DNA of 64,000 nucleotides from positions 48,434,425-48,498,424 of the forward strand of contig CM045768.1 of NCBI GenBank assembly GCA_025200525.1, in the 5' to 3' direction. The notes beneath the pieces are model-generated. The model saw only the letters and a list, made by a program, of their open reading frames with translations. It searched no databases and was not told the origin of the DNA. Below are positions 20,686-31,570 of this stretch, piece by piece. The position numbers and the translations under genes are program-made. This DNA comes from Camellia lanceoleosa. Taxonomy: Eukaryota; Streptophyta; Magnoliopsida; Ericales; Theaceae. The first letter of the stretch is position 1. Each line of letters starts with the position of its first letter.

Positions 20686-23002
20686 CTAAGACTTCTCAGC
20701 AGTAGCAGCTAGTTGAGTTTGAAGATCAGACGATTGTTGGGAAGACATCTCAGTAACCTTATCCGCCGCAAGCTCAGTATCAATTTCCTGAAGGGTCTGG
20801 TCAAGGCTCTTGTCGGCAAGAGGCACGTCGGCTGATGCCTCCTCTGGAGTAGTATCCTTAGAAACCTCCTCAACCTTCTCATCTTGAGTCAAGTCCAGGA
20901 CTTGTTCATTTTGAGAAGAAGACTTGGCCCCAGCAGCTTCCTTGGGCTTCCTCATCAGAACCTCCTCCTCAAATTCAGAGTCGTCATCAGATTGAGGTGG
21001 AGTTTGAGGGAATGGCAGGGGAATGGCATCAACATTCTTAAAACAGGAGTCCTCGGGGACATCAAGTTTCTTCAGCAAGGTCATCCAACCAAGGGTGAAA
21101 CCCTTGTTGCATGCTTGCTTGACTTGCTTTTCGTAAGCCTTCGTAACATCGGCCATGCCCTGAGCATACGCATTCTCGTCGGCATCTTTGATTTCGGCCT
21201 CTTTGGTGGCCAAGGCGTCTTGAAGCTCCTTCTGGGCCTGGGCCACTTTGTCCTCGGCCTCTTTCAGCTGGGCTTGAAGAACTTTGTTTATTGCCTCAGC
21301 GGCACCGACCTTTTCCTCGGCATCGTCCTTCTCTTTGATAACGACCTCGGCCTGATCCTCCAGGGTCTTCATCTTTGACTGCAAATTTTTATTAATTTTC
21401 TGAAGACTGGAGATCTCCCTCTTCTTTTCGGCTAGCTTCTCACGATTCTCAAAAGATTATATTGAGAAAGAGTGGGCATGCTGAATGGCCTGAAAAAAAA
21501 ACAAAAGTATTAGAAAATATTCTAAGTATGAAATGAAGAGAAAGAAAGAAAAAGTACCAAGCAAAAACACTTACCTGAATAGAGCGCTGAAGCGTCAGAG
21601 CATAGTTCTCGTATTCACTAAACTCGGCGTTTCACTCCAGATCGCCTGGAAGAAGTAGAGCAGTACTGAGGGCAACACCGACATTGATATCGTCGGCGCT
21701 ATCACTAGCCATAACAGGCTTATCTTCCAGAGTGATTTCGGGGGTCCAAGGGGCATCAGGCTTTTTAGACCCCGAGGTCGTTGCAGAAGATGACCTCGGC
21801 CTTTTGGATTTGGTAGATTTGGATGGAAGTGTTTCAGCGGACCTCTTCAAGGGGACAGAGGTAGTCTTCTCACTCGGAGCCAGTTTGGAAATTGGCAAAG
21901 TATCCGTAGAATCGATATGAGTCACCTTTGCCTTGGGCTGAGCCTTTTTAATTCGTTTTTGCTTTGGTGGAAGCTGGGTTTGTGTTGGTTGTGCATCAAC
22001 ATCAGAAGGAATGCTGGCCAGGAGATCTTTGGCAACTGGTTTTGGGCGACCCATCTCGGCAGAAGAAACTGTTTGGTGTCAACGGTGGCGTTGGGATATT
22101 AGAATCAAGTATGGAGCCGAGGTTAACGGCTGCTCAGCTAGATCAGAGGTTGATCCCTGGTCTGTTCGAGATATGGACGCAACTTGTGGAGTTGTGGCGG
22201 AAGGAGGAGAAAGGCTTTTCTTCTTCTTTTTTGGGACATAGGGCAGAGCTGAATTGTATGTTGGAATAAAATTAAGAAGCAGAGGCGCCTTCCATTTATG
22301 GACTGGCAAGTCCAAAAGTTTCTTCAAATCCTTGCTGGGAATGAAGGATTGGCAAAAGTTTTTTGTTGGCTTAGGAACAGCTGCAAGAAAAGCAGAAATT
22401 AAGAAATAGATAAAGTATGGAAGACTTTAAAAAAAAAAAAAAGTAGGTATGAATGCAGGGCTCTTACCATTGCCCTCTACAAAGACTGATTGTGAAAGAG
22501 GGAAGAGATGGAGGTCTTCATCTGGGGCGAACTCCCAGTTCCCCGAAGTAATGAAATAATCATCCCCAGCTCCCTTGTTGGAGTCAGGGAGGTCAGCAAC
22601 GATTTTGTATTCAGTGGACCTCGGCTTGAGGTAGTAAACGTAGCCGGTGTCTATTTTGAGGCCACACATAGTGTAGCAATATTGGATATCAGCTAAGGTG
22701 ATCCTAGCGTTTTCTTGTTTGGCTAAGGCTATGATACCATTGATGGTTCGAAAGGAATTGATGGAAAGTTGCATTGGGTTCAACTTGTAATAATGAAGTA
22801 TTTCACAAAAAAGGATGTTGAGTGGGAGCCAAAGTCCACGCTCAATGAAGGCTACCACAGGGAAAGTCATGGAGTCATTAGTAGGCATGATGGAGTCATC
22901 ATCCCCAGCCAACCTCAGATGGACGTCGGTTGGGATTTCAAACTCTTGTATAAAGAATTCTAGTTTAGATGGGGTGTTTACCCTATGTTTCCACATACCC
23001 AT
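20686..23002 (-). pseudogene. Tat-A antisense gene (PF04195-type), spliced
   Basis: Minus strand, four inferred exons. Exon 1 (23002-22468, ATG at 23002) encodes EFEIPTDVHLRLAG, FIERGLWLPLNILFCEILHY, LNPMQLSINSFRTI and DTGYVYYLKPRS, the pattern of the 'putative gypsy type transposon' domain. It ends GGCAATG before GTAAGAG. Acceptor TTTTCTTGCAG at 22381 joins exon 2 (22380-22079) in phase 1 (intron 87 nt), reading VPKPTKNFCQSF and a lysine-rich tract to a stop. MGRPKPVAKDLLASIPS (22054) opens a basic, Ser/Pro-rich segment. Donor CAG/GTAAGTG (21574) and acceptor TTTTTTTCAG (21490) define an 85-nt intron. The last exon (21489-20686) is a long coiled coil (EKVGAAEAINKVLQAQLKEA) with an acidic tail. 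In-frame stops at 22079, about 21632 and about 21447 indicate decay, or another unrecognised intron. Homologous to the plus-strand gene at 48254-50191. Function unknown. Confidence 0.75.
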
Positions 23003-23700
23003 TATATCGGCTTAATCGAAGAGGTTGGATTTCAGAAGATGTTTTTGAAAGGGTTATTGGGACCTCGGCAAACACTTAGGTAAATGTAGGTTTCAGTTTT
23101 TTCCTAAATTGTGGGTTCTACAGACAAATCCCAAACCTAAGTCTATGGAAACGAAGATTGAAGGCACAAATCTGGAAAAGACACAAAAAAAAGAAAATAA
23201 GAACAAGTTTCAGAATCAAGAACAAAGATGGACTATCAAGAACATAGTGAGTACAAGGGGTACAAGGTCAAGAACAGTGGTAAAAGTGCAAGAAAATAGT
23301 GAACAATGCGTGTATTCAAGACATGGGCAAGGACAAAATCGTGGAATAAACACACTCAGATATGAGATTCACAAATCGAATGTTTAAATAAAGCAGTAAT
23401 GGCAACAAGTAGCAAAGAGCATCAGAGAATTGAAAATGAAAGGAACAGTGGCTTACCAGAAAAAGTGAAGCCGGTATGAAGATCGCTGAAGTTAGGCGAC
23501 GGTTGCAGAAGTAACAGAACGGCGAAAGCTTCACCAAGAGGGAGGAATGAAGGTAGTTGCAAAGCTTGAAGTCTAGAACAATGGCGGATTCAAGAGAAAA
23601 AAGTAAGAGAGAGAAAAAGCAAGAGTATCGAATGAAAAGTGAAGAAATAAAAGAAGAGGGAAAAGTTTTTTGTTAAAACTTGAAACGGCGACAAAGAAGT
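23003..23700 (-). promoter_or_regulatory. Leader exon, leader intron and promoter region of Tat-A antisense gene
   Basis: On the minus strand, a CT-rich leader (about 23650-23460) ends in TCACTTTTTCTG followed by a GTAAGC donor (about 23456). A matching acceptor, TTTGTCTGTAG, lies near 23120, upstream of the ATG at 23002. Pyrimidine-rich leaders with a 5' intron are common in plant Pol II genes. The counterpart at 47400-48253 in Tat-B has the same organisation. I see no clear TATA box. Confidence 0.5.
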
Positions 23701-23978
23701 CATTAATGAAACCTAGAAGAACGTATGCGTTAGATGGCGCACGTGAGAATAATTCGATTTACAGATGCGTGTCAGGTACGATCCAGTAAGAAAAAGACGC
23801 GTGGATGGAAACGGTTGAGTTGTTATGAATAAACAGCTCATACACGCGAAGGAGCTCTTGGAGTTCTTGATCTTTAAGAAGACATGTCAGCCTATGATGA
23901 TGATCTCGGTTGTAAGCCGATGTACTAGCAGGAAGTACCGACATAGGTTCCATCACCTCAGAATACCGAGGTAATAGA

Positions 23979-23991
23979 ACCTAGGGGCAGT
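23979..23991 (+). other. Tat-A polypurine tract
   Basis: ACCTAGGGGCAGT directly precedes the 3' LTR start TGTGGGG. This is the usual Tat-type PPT form, priming plus-strand synthesis. Confidence 0.7.
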
Positions 23992-24531
23992 TGTGGGGAT
24001 ATATTTTCTAAGTACCAACACGTGGCAAGGTGACGCCAACGTGTCAGTCGATGTGCCACGTGTCCTGGTCATGACGCCGAGGTTATCTCGGCGAGGCCGA
24101 GGTTACCTCCGAAGATATCGGAATCTAAGATAAGCGGGTAAGGCACAAGGGTCCTAGAAAGGGGAAAGACTTCAGTTGGGAAAGGATATGACTCTTAGGG
24201 AGTTTATCCCAATCCTACTGGGAGTCCAGGATGAGCAGTAATCCTGAGACCATTGAAGCTAGGCTTCTAGTGGGATTAGGACTGAGTTAACTATAAAAGA
24301 AAGGCACCCCCGATGGGTCTAAGGTATGCAATTTATATTCTGAACAGTGAGATTTGCACTATTGATTATCTTTGAGAGATATACTGACTTGATCGTCGGA
24401 GTGCCCTCGTGTGGACGAACCACCGCCGGAATCTTCTCTTTTTGTTGCAGGTTAGACAAGAGTCATCTATTCTACCAGTGCTCTCCAACTGAATACTAAG
24501 TTGGCAGTGTAGTCAGATTTTCACCCACACA
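23992..24531 (+). repeat. Tat-A 3' LTR
   Basis: 540 bp, TGTGGGGATATA to CACCCACACA. Aligned by eye to 13387-13926 it has no indels and roughly 40 substitutions, mostly transitions. It is followed by the AAAAT target duplication (24532-24536). Confidence 0.93.
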
Positions 24532-24536
24532 AAAAT

Positions 24537-24803
24537 AAAAATAAAAAAAATAATAATAATAATAAAACTAAGGATTTTTATTTTATTTTATTTTTTTATT
24601 TTTTTATGGATTGGACTGCTCGTGCGCCCATGTGGGCCACATGAGTGCCTTTTTTATGGCCGCTCCTGCGGTGTGAAAGCAGTAGGCGTTTTGGGTTGGG
24701 CCGCTCGTGCGCCTAGCCCATCCACTCGTGCAGTATATTTTTTTTCTCTTTCTTTTTTTTTTGGACCGCTCGTGCACCCATTTGGGCCACACGTGCGGTC
24801 TAG
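24537..24803 (-). other. Continuation of the inverted Athila internal region
   Basis: Resumes the A/T-rich spacer interrupted by Tat-A. It contains four diverged repeats of a motif like CCGCTCGTGCGCC next to GGGCCACACGTG, resembling motifs inside the Athila LTR at 1095-1170. It ends exactly at the right 174-bp direct repeat. Confidence 0.6.
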
Positions 24804-24977
24804 GATATTGGGTGTTTAGACTTTAGATTTTATGTGGAGGATTGTGTTGCTAAAGTCCTTATGTTCATCGTCATATATTAGAATCTAATTTTATGAGCCA
24901 ACCTGTGAGAGCATGGGGTGTCTATATGTAATATCTTATGAACAATATGCAAAGCATATATTTGGGTATATATGTGT
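24804..24977 (+). repeat. Right copy of the 172-bp direct repeat, host intron resumes
   Basis: GATATTGGGTGTTTAGAC to TATATGTGT, same orientation as 742-913. The host sequence then continues (ATATAATATTC...). The left copy is cut by the Athila LTR at the equivalent of 24977. Confidence 0.85.
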
Positions 24978-25822
24978 ATATAATATTCTTTTCAATTATG
25001 TTTTAATATTATTGGATGGACAAAAATCCATTCGCACTTTATTACACAGAAATTATAATAAAAAGAAAAAGAAATCTACTACTTTTTGTTACTAGATCAT
25101 TTTGCAGATTTAATGGTCTTTCTAACCATGTTCATGGACTTGAATATTAATGATATCTAAGACTTGTTACAAATATTTATTCCTCTATTATCTTTTCTAT
25201 TAACTTTATCTTTGAAGATTGGGACTTCAGTTGTTTAGTCGTTATTATGCAATTAATAAGAAAAAAACACTGAAGTATAGAGGAGATTATTTCGTGCTTG
25301 TTCATTGATCCATCCAGTACTCAACTCTATCTCCCGTCTATGTGAGAATTGAGGAATTTCTTCTCTCATGATCTGTATAAAAATGGCTGCCAAAAAATCT
25401 CTAATAAGGGAATTGAAGCTATTACAGCAATTTGTCATAACCTGAATAACCTGAAGGTTTTCTCCATTTGTTGTGGTTCATTCATTGCATTTTCATTAGT
25501 TGGTATATTTGTCATTGTATAACTGATATTGTGTGTTATATCCTCATAAATCGTTATTTGCCTATTTTAGTTGAAAGCTTTGAATTAACAATCTGTTAAG
25601 CTAAAAGGAATCATTCACTGATTTTTCTTTATTTAGTCTTTCTATATTCGTTGTGTTATTCATCTAAATTCAACTGAGTTAGTCATCTAATTTTTCCTTC
25701 TCCATAAGATAAATTACTTGTTAAATAAATTGAACTATATTCTGTTTAAACAAAAATCAAGCTCTGCATTTTTTATTAGTTACCTCACTGGTTTTTCCTT
25801 ATTTTGTTTTGCTATATTAGTT
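24978..25822. other. AT-rich host spacer or intron, no gene seen
   Basis: No coding exon recognised on either strand. I looked here for later exons of the TMEM147-like gene and did not find them. Ends at the ATAAT target duplication (25823-25827) of the copia element. Confidence 0.5.
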
Positions 25823-25827
25823 ATAAT

Positions 25828-26005
25828 TGTAGAAATTCATATTCATATGTTTGGGAATATTTTTCTATATTTCTCATTCAGAAGAACATGTATCTTTATA
25901 GTGTTACAATCCTCCTAACATTAGGAAACTATACAACTCACACTTTGATTTTTGCCTAATTATAGGGGTATACACATATTAATAATAATACAGCTCATAC
26001 CAACA
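25828..26005 (-). repeat. Copia-1 3' LTR with adjacent polypurine tract
   Basis: 178 bp. The PPT on the minus strand (ATGAGGGGGAG, 26006-26018 region) directly precedes its TGTTGG start. Confidence 0.9.
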
Positions 26006-26012
26006 CTCCCCC

Positions 26013-27503
26013 TCATGTTGGAGCATATATATCGATCATGCCCAACTTGTCAATCAAGCTATTAAATACCCTTCCTGATACAGCTTTTGTGAGAGTATCT
26101 GCCAATTGATCCTCTAATTTAACAAATGGAAACCATATAGTCTTTTGGTTGAGATTCTCCTTGATAAAATGGCTATCAACTTCCACATGCTTAGTACGAT
26201 CATGTTGTAGTGGGTTATGTGCAATCTCAATTTTTGCCTTATTATCACAATGTAAATTCATGGGCATTAGATGTTTAAATCCTAACTCCTCCAATACACA
26301 TTTTACCCATAATAACTCACATATACCATGGGCCACACCTCGATACTCTACTTCGGCACTTGATCTTGCTACCACTTTCTATTTCTTGCTCCTCCATGTG
26401 ACCAAGTTTCTTCCTACAAATGTGAAATACCCAGATGTAGACCTCATAGTGGCTTAATCTCCTGCCTAATCAGCATCCGTATACCCTTCAATATCAAGAC
26501 TATTGCTTTTAACAAACAATAATCCTTTTCCTAGAGAGGTCTTTAAGTACCTCAAGATTCAATACACAGCATTCATGTGTTCTTCACTTAGTGCATGCAT
26601 AAATCGGCTTATAACACTTACTACGTATGCGATGTCAGGCCTTGTGTGTGACAGGTAAATTAGTCTTCCAACCAAGTGTTGATAACGACTCTTATTTGTT
26701 GGAACCTGGCCTAGATATTCTCCAAGCCTGTGATTCATCTCCATAGGTGTTTCAGCTGGTTTGCAGTCAAGCATTCCAGTTTCAGTCGAAAGATCTAAAA
26801 CATATTTTCTTTGTGATAAAGAAATTCCTTGCTTTGATCTCGCAACCTCAATTCCCAAGAAGTATTTCAGTTGGCCAAGATCCTTCATTTCAAATTCTTT
26901 AGCCAAGTATTCTTGTAATTCTTTAATTTCAACTCCGTCATCACCTATCACCATCATGTCATCGATATACACCATGAATGTTGTCACCTTTCCTGCTTTG
27001 TGTTTTATAAATAGAGTGTGATCTGAGTTACTCTGTTTATAACCGAACGCCTTCATTGATTTTGAGAATCTTCCAAACCAAGCTCTCGGTGATTGTTTCA
27101 ACCCATATAGTGACTTTCTTAACTTGCAAACCTTACATATATCAGACACACTACATTTCATTCATGGTGGCAAATCCATGTATACTTCTTCCTCTAAATT
27201 CCCATTGAGAAATGCATTTTTTATGTCGAATTGTTGTAGAAGCCATCATAGATTAGCGGCTAAGGATATAAAAATACGGATGGTGTTGATCTTGGATACT
27301 GGTGCAAACGTTTCTTGATAGTCCACCCCGTATTTTTGCGTATATCCTTTCACAACTAGCCTTGCTTTGTATCTGTCAATGTTGCTATCTGCTTTGAGTT
27401 TAACTGTGAACACCCATTTACTCCCAACCATTTTTTTCCCTTGAGGTATTGGCACAAGCTCCCAGGTGGAATTCTTCTGCAAAGCCTCCATTTCTTCAGT
27501 CAT
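26013..27503 (-). pseudogene. rt-rnh: Copia-1 reverse transcriptase and RNase H, interrupted
   Basis: Minus strand. The RT starts at 27503: MTEEMEALQKNSTWELVPIP, KPVGCKWVF-type GSKWVFTVKLKADSNIDRYK, KARLVVKGYTQKYGVDYQET. It continues after a stop near 27246 with KLRKSLYGLKQSPRAWFGRF and the catalytic YIDDMMVIG (about 26965), then EMKDLGQLKYFLGIEVARSK and LVGRLIYLSHTRPDIAYVVS. RNase H follows at 26375-26013: RSSAEVEYRGVAHGICELLW, LHCDNKAKIEIAHNPLQHDR and KTKHVEVD-type HDRTKHVEVDSHFIKE. The TAG/TAA breaks near 27160-27250 and 26380-26560 prevent a continuous product. The YxDD catalytic pair is intact. Confidence 0.88.
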
Positions 27504-29173
27504 TGCCTTTGTTCACTTTGGGTAGCCAGTGCATCCTGCACACTACTAAGAATAGATACAGAAGATAATTGATTAACAGTAAATGCATATGATTCTGACA
27601 ACCTATGGGTGGATACATGGTTACTAATCGAATATTTAGATTTGGCTTCGGGATCAAGTTCATATTGTTTTTTCGGGACTCCCTTATTTGACCTTTGTGA
27701 GTATCTAAGTTCTAGGTTCCTTGATGAATCATTCGAGTTGAGTTCATGAGGTAGTGTGTTTTGAATTACCTGGGGAAGAACATTTGGGGCTAATTCTTTA
27801 GTAAATGGTGTAGAACAGGGCAATTCTTCATTCAACAATTCATTTTGCAATTCTTCATCTTCATTTGGTACCTCAGACATGTTTAACACATCATGTAGAA
27901 CCTCGAGTCCGTTGTTCCCATTGTTCTCATCATGGATTGGTTGTATACTCTCATCGGAAACTTCTTTGGGAAAGTGCTCAAGACTATTTTCTACCTTTAA
28001 TCTATCTTCCAGTGCTTCCAAGTCCATAAATGCATCGTATGCATCCTGAGCGTTCTCTGCATTTTGTCTGTCCCCCTGAAGAGGAGGCTCAGAGACTTCC
28101 CCTAAGTAAGAAGGTTTTGATTCATGAAAGGAAACATCCAAGGTCACATACAATTTATGTATTTGTGGATCAAAGCAGCGATACGCTTTATGAAATTCCG
28201 CATAACCAACAAAGACACACTTAGTTACGCGAGGATCAAGTTTACTTTGTTGATACCGTGGAATGTGAATATAGGCAACACACCCAAATACCTGAGGTTC
28301 AAGATTGGCTAATGAAGAAGCAGACAAGAAAGACCAAAGCTTTTGTTGAGGAGTCTAAAAAGTAATAACACGTGAAGGTGTTCGGTTAATGAGGTAAGCC
28401 GCGAATCTCACAGCTTCGCCCCAAGAGGACCAAGGCAGATTCATACCAAACAGAGAGGCACAAACAACTTCCATAATCTGATGGTTCTTTCTTTCAGTGA
28501 GGCCATTCTATTGTGGAGTATCGGAACAAGAGGTTTGGTGGTGAATCCCATGGATACTAAGGAATTGTCCAAGTACAACATTTATATATTCCCCGCCATT
28601 GTCTGATTGAAGAACCCTGACTTACTTTTGATATTGAGTGGCCACCATACGATGAAACTCCTGAAAAGCAGCCTAGACATCACTCTTGTGCTGAAGAAGT
28701 GAAACCCAAGTCATTCGGGTACATTCATCAATAAAAGTCACAAAATAACGAGCACCAGACTAAGATGGAATTTTAGTGGGTCCCTAAACGTCGAAATGAA
28801 TAACTATAAGAGGGGCAAAAATTTTATTAAAACTGGGTAAATAAGAAATACGATGGCTCTTAGCTAGTTCACAAATATGACATTTGAATTCGGAATCATG
28901 AACATGCGAGAACAAATGCGGTTGTAATTTCCGAAGATAACTAAAAAATAAATGTCCTAATCACCAATGCCATAGCCAAACAGTAGCTTTAGCAGCGTCC
29001 ACCACACTAGCAAGTTGTGCATGTCCTATCTGCTTTGCCTCGCTATTTGTCAAATCCAAATAGTGGAGATTGCCCCGTCTAACACCACAACCAAGAATCT
29101 ATCGGGTTAGAATGTCCTAAAAAATGCAAAAAACAAGCCAAAATGTCACAGTGCAAGATAGAGTTTGGGTAAT
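27500..29173 (-). pseudogene. int: Copia-1 integrase and linker, heavily mutated
   Basis: The C-terminal/linker part, 28327-27500, is open (FGCVAYIHIPRYQQSKLDPR, CVFVGYAEFHKAYRCFDPQ, GVPKKQYELDP). The core, 29170-28330, is readable only through stops: CHICELAKSHRISYLP (zinc-binding CxxC part), an IDECTRMTWVSLLQ segment, VLQSDNGGEYINVVLGQFLS (catalytic D) and NGLTERKNHQIMEVVCASLF (catalytic E). At least five in-frame stops lie between 29100 and 28340. The order before RT is the Ty1/copia signature. Confidence 0.85.
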
Positions 29174-30420
29174 TTAACTAACAGATAACAAATTGTATGA
29201 GAGAGATAAGACAACAAGGACTGTATCCAAGGTGAGTGTATCATATAAGGTAACAGGGCCATCTCCAGTGACCGGTGAGGCACTGCCATTAGTAGTTGAT
29301 ATAATGGATTGAGATGATGACTTGATAAACTGTAACTGATGTGGGTTATTTGTCATATGATCAGATGCACCTGTATCAATAATCCATGTACCATTCTTAG
29401 AGTCTACAGAAAAAACACAGGCCTTACCATTATTATCTGAATGGGCTACATTAGCAGTAGTAGTGGGCAAAGGACAATCAGCCTCAGTGGTGGCCATAGC
29501 AGCTTTACTTACTTGCTTTTGGGGCTTCTTGGTAATATCCCACCACTCAGGATAGCCAATAATCTCGTAGCATCGTTGTTTGGAGTGTCCTGTTTCACCA
29601 TAATGAATGCACATCAAGCCTCCATTCTTGCTATGAGTTTGAGGTTGCCATTCTTTGAAGAGGAATTAAAGAATCCAGGTGATGAACTATGGCGAGTTTG
29701 GGTAGCAACCATAATCGAACTCTCAGAAGTTATACGTGATTCCCTCATTGTTTGACGTTGTTGGTGATCTTTACGAACGTATGCATAACTTCTTTCCAAG
29801 TTAAGTGGTGGATCTTTGCACAAGATTTCACTACGAACCTAGTTGAAATCAAAATCCAGTCCACTCAAGAATTTGTGGACTCTAAGTTTGGCCATTGCTG
29901 AGTGCAACCTAGTAACTCCCTCAATAGTATCTGATAGGGATGCAGTCCTGTTATCAATTTCCTGAAAAATGGCAATAAGTTCACTGTAATAAGTGGGTAA
30001 GGGACGACCATTTTTGTTTGGTAGAGAAGGATGTCCAGTTCAATTCGAATAAACGGGTTTCATCAGACTCATCATAGAAGGTCTTCGAGACCACCTTCCA
30101 TATCTCTTTGGCTATAAGAAGTCGAATGAAATGTTGCATCAATGATGTGGTCATCGAGTCAATAAGCCAACCTTTGACCCTGTTATTTTCAACAACCCAT
30201 GTATCATAATTGGCATCTCCATATGCTGGTTTTGTAGTTGTTCCAGTGAGATATCCGATTTTGTTTCGAACACAGATACACATCTCCATGAGTTGATACC
30301 ATAATGAATAATTGGTCTCATCCAGTGTGACTCCGATGGGGAATGGAGAATTTTCCTGGTGAATTTGTTGGACAATAACCTGGAGAGCGGCAACTGCTGT
30401 TTCTGTTACGATTGATTGAT
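29174..30420 (-). pseudogene. gag-pro: Copia-1 gag and protease
   Basis: Minus strand. The gag core (UBN2-type) reads from about 30393: YDTWVVENNRVKGWLIDSM, IAKEIWKVVSKTFYDESDET and KLRVHKFLSGLDFDFN. The zinc knuckle is CIHYGETGHSKQRC (C-x2-H variant of CCHC, with H replacing the second C). The protease is at 29400-29300: WIIDTGASDHMTNNPHQL, with the catalytic D-T-G-A-S intact. A frameshift separates the capsid part from the knuckle near 29980, and stops lie near 29170. Confidence 0.82.
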
Positions 30421-30662
30421 CACCTATTGAATCGTAGAGTATAATAATGCAGAAAGACTTCGCTGAATCGATTCGGGAGCAAATTCTGATCTTACTAACA
30501 AATTTGATTCGATGTGGCTTTTGGTCTACAAGTTACAATATTATGGAGACAGATGGTACAGTGGAACTCCAACGTTGCAGAGGTTTTACGGAGAAGCTGT
30601 GGATTCGAATTTCGGCTTCAGAACTCCTAGGAGATTAGGGTTTCAAGGAGAGCTCCAGGATT

Positions 30663-30674
30663 GCTCTGATAGCA
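30663..30674 (-). other. Copia-1 primer binding site (initiator Met tRNA type)
   Basis: Minus strand TGCTATCAGAGC, one mismatch from the TGGTATCAGAGC used by most plant copia elements, directly inside the 5' LTR. Confidence 0.75.
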
Positions 30675-30852
30675 TATAGAAATTCATATTCATATGTTCA
30701 GGAATATTTTTCTATATTTCTCATTCAGAAGAACATGTATTTTTATAGTGTTACAATCCTCCTAACATTAGGAAACTATACAGCTCACACCTTGATTCTT
30801 GCCTAACTATATGGGTATACACATATTAATAATAATATAGCTCATGCCAACA
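30675..30852 (-). repeat. Copia-1 5' LTR
   Basis: 178 bp, partner of 25828-26005. The last base pair of the terminal TGTAGAAA is mutated (TATAGAAA on the plus strand). Followed by the ATAAT target duplication. Confidence 0.9.
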
Positions 30853-30857
30853 ATAAT

Positions 30858-31570
30858 ACTTGCTCAATTATTCATCTCGAACAAATTAGCTATCTGATTT
30901 CTCACCTCCATTAGCTCAAATCACTTGTTAAGTAAACTACAATCTGTCAATTTCTGATTAGGAAAAGGAAACATATAAATGTGTCAATTCCTTAAGGTTA
31001 TACATTCGAATTGAGCCAATAATTCATTTGAAAAGATTAATTATATTTGAATTTTAATTACAGCCTCCGAACCATAAAAAGATAATAAATTTCTTCGATC
31101 GTAAAATATAAAAAGTTAAAAAATTTCAAGTTGTATGTATTCTTTTTTTATATTATTATAATTGTAAATGCAATGTTATTCAATAAAATATTAATGGATA
31201 TTATGTTTTTGTAACAGATTGATGATGTTGGCATGGATACAGTGATGTTTTTTGGGCCAAATTGATGATGTTTGCATGGGTGCAATTTACATTATATTTT
31301 GTATACCTGATATGTTTTGTTATTAAGATTTTTTTTAAAAAAAATTTGAATTCTTATTTTCTTTGATATATACGGTTAATAGTTAAGTTTTATATACGGT
31401 TGAAAATTGGATGCTATAGGTTGTGGAGAAATATTTTTATTGAATGGTTAAGAATTGAATAAATGAATGAATGAATGGATGAATAATTTTGTATATGCAC
31501 AGGTTACAGGTGGCGAAAAAATATTATAGAACCAATTATAAAAACTAAATGAGACTTTTTTGCGTCTAAA
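30858..31570. other. AT-rich spacer, no gene seen
   Basis: No coding or RNA gene recognised. It may include the unrecognised left part of the CACTA element that ends at 32028. Confidence 0.5.

Larger units (their letters stand above)
13387..24531 (+). mobile_element. Tat-type Ty3/gypsy retrotransposon 'Tat-A', complete outline, TSD AAAAT
   Basis: Both LTRs are 540 bp with TGTG...CACA ends, and AAAAT repeats flank them (13382-13386 and 24532-24536). Internal order: PBS, gag, protease, RT, RNase H, second (archaeal-type) RNase H, integrase, tandem repeat array, antisense gene, PPT. The second RNase H and the antisense ORF after integrase are hallmarks of the Tat lineage. By eye the LTRs differ at roughly 40 of 540 sites, mostly transitions, so the insertion is not recent. 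It is nested inside the inverted Athila piece and is therefore younger than it. Its family has a solo LTR at 57677-58202. Confidence 0.93.
25828..30852 (-). mobile_element. Ty1/copia retrotransposon 'Copia-1', complete outline, TSD ATAAT
   Basis: 178-bp LTRs at both ends (minus-strand TGTTGG...TCTACA), ATAAT flanks at 25823-25827 and 30853-30857, an initiator-Met-type PBS and a PPT. Gene order on the minus strand is gag, protease, integrase, RT, RNase H, the copia order. The very short LTRs and the CxxHYGETGH..RC zinc knuckle with GYPEWWD suggest the Ale/Retrofit group, though that lineage call is tentative. Many stops in integrase and between domains make it inactive. LTRs are similar to each other, with about a dozen differences by eye. 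Confidence 0.92.

Noticed and set aside
20884..21378. Plus-strand 164-codon ORF, leucine-rich
   Set aside because: It is the complement of the coiled-coil exon of the antisense gene; the minus-strand reading has the coherent protein and splice sites.
24978..25822. Later exons of the TMEM147-like gene
   Set aside because: No segment reads like the expected membrane segments in any frame; the short minus-strand ORF at 25253-25438 shows no family features.
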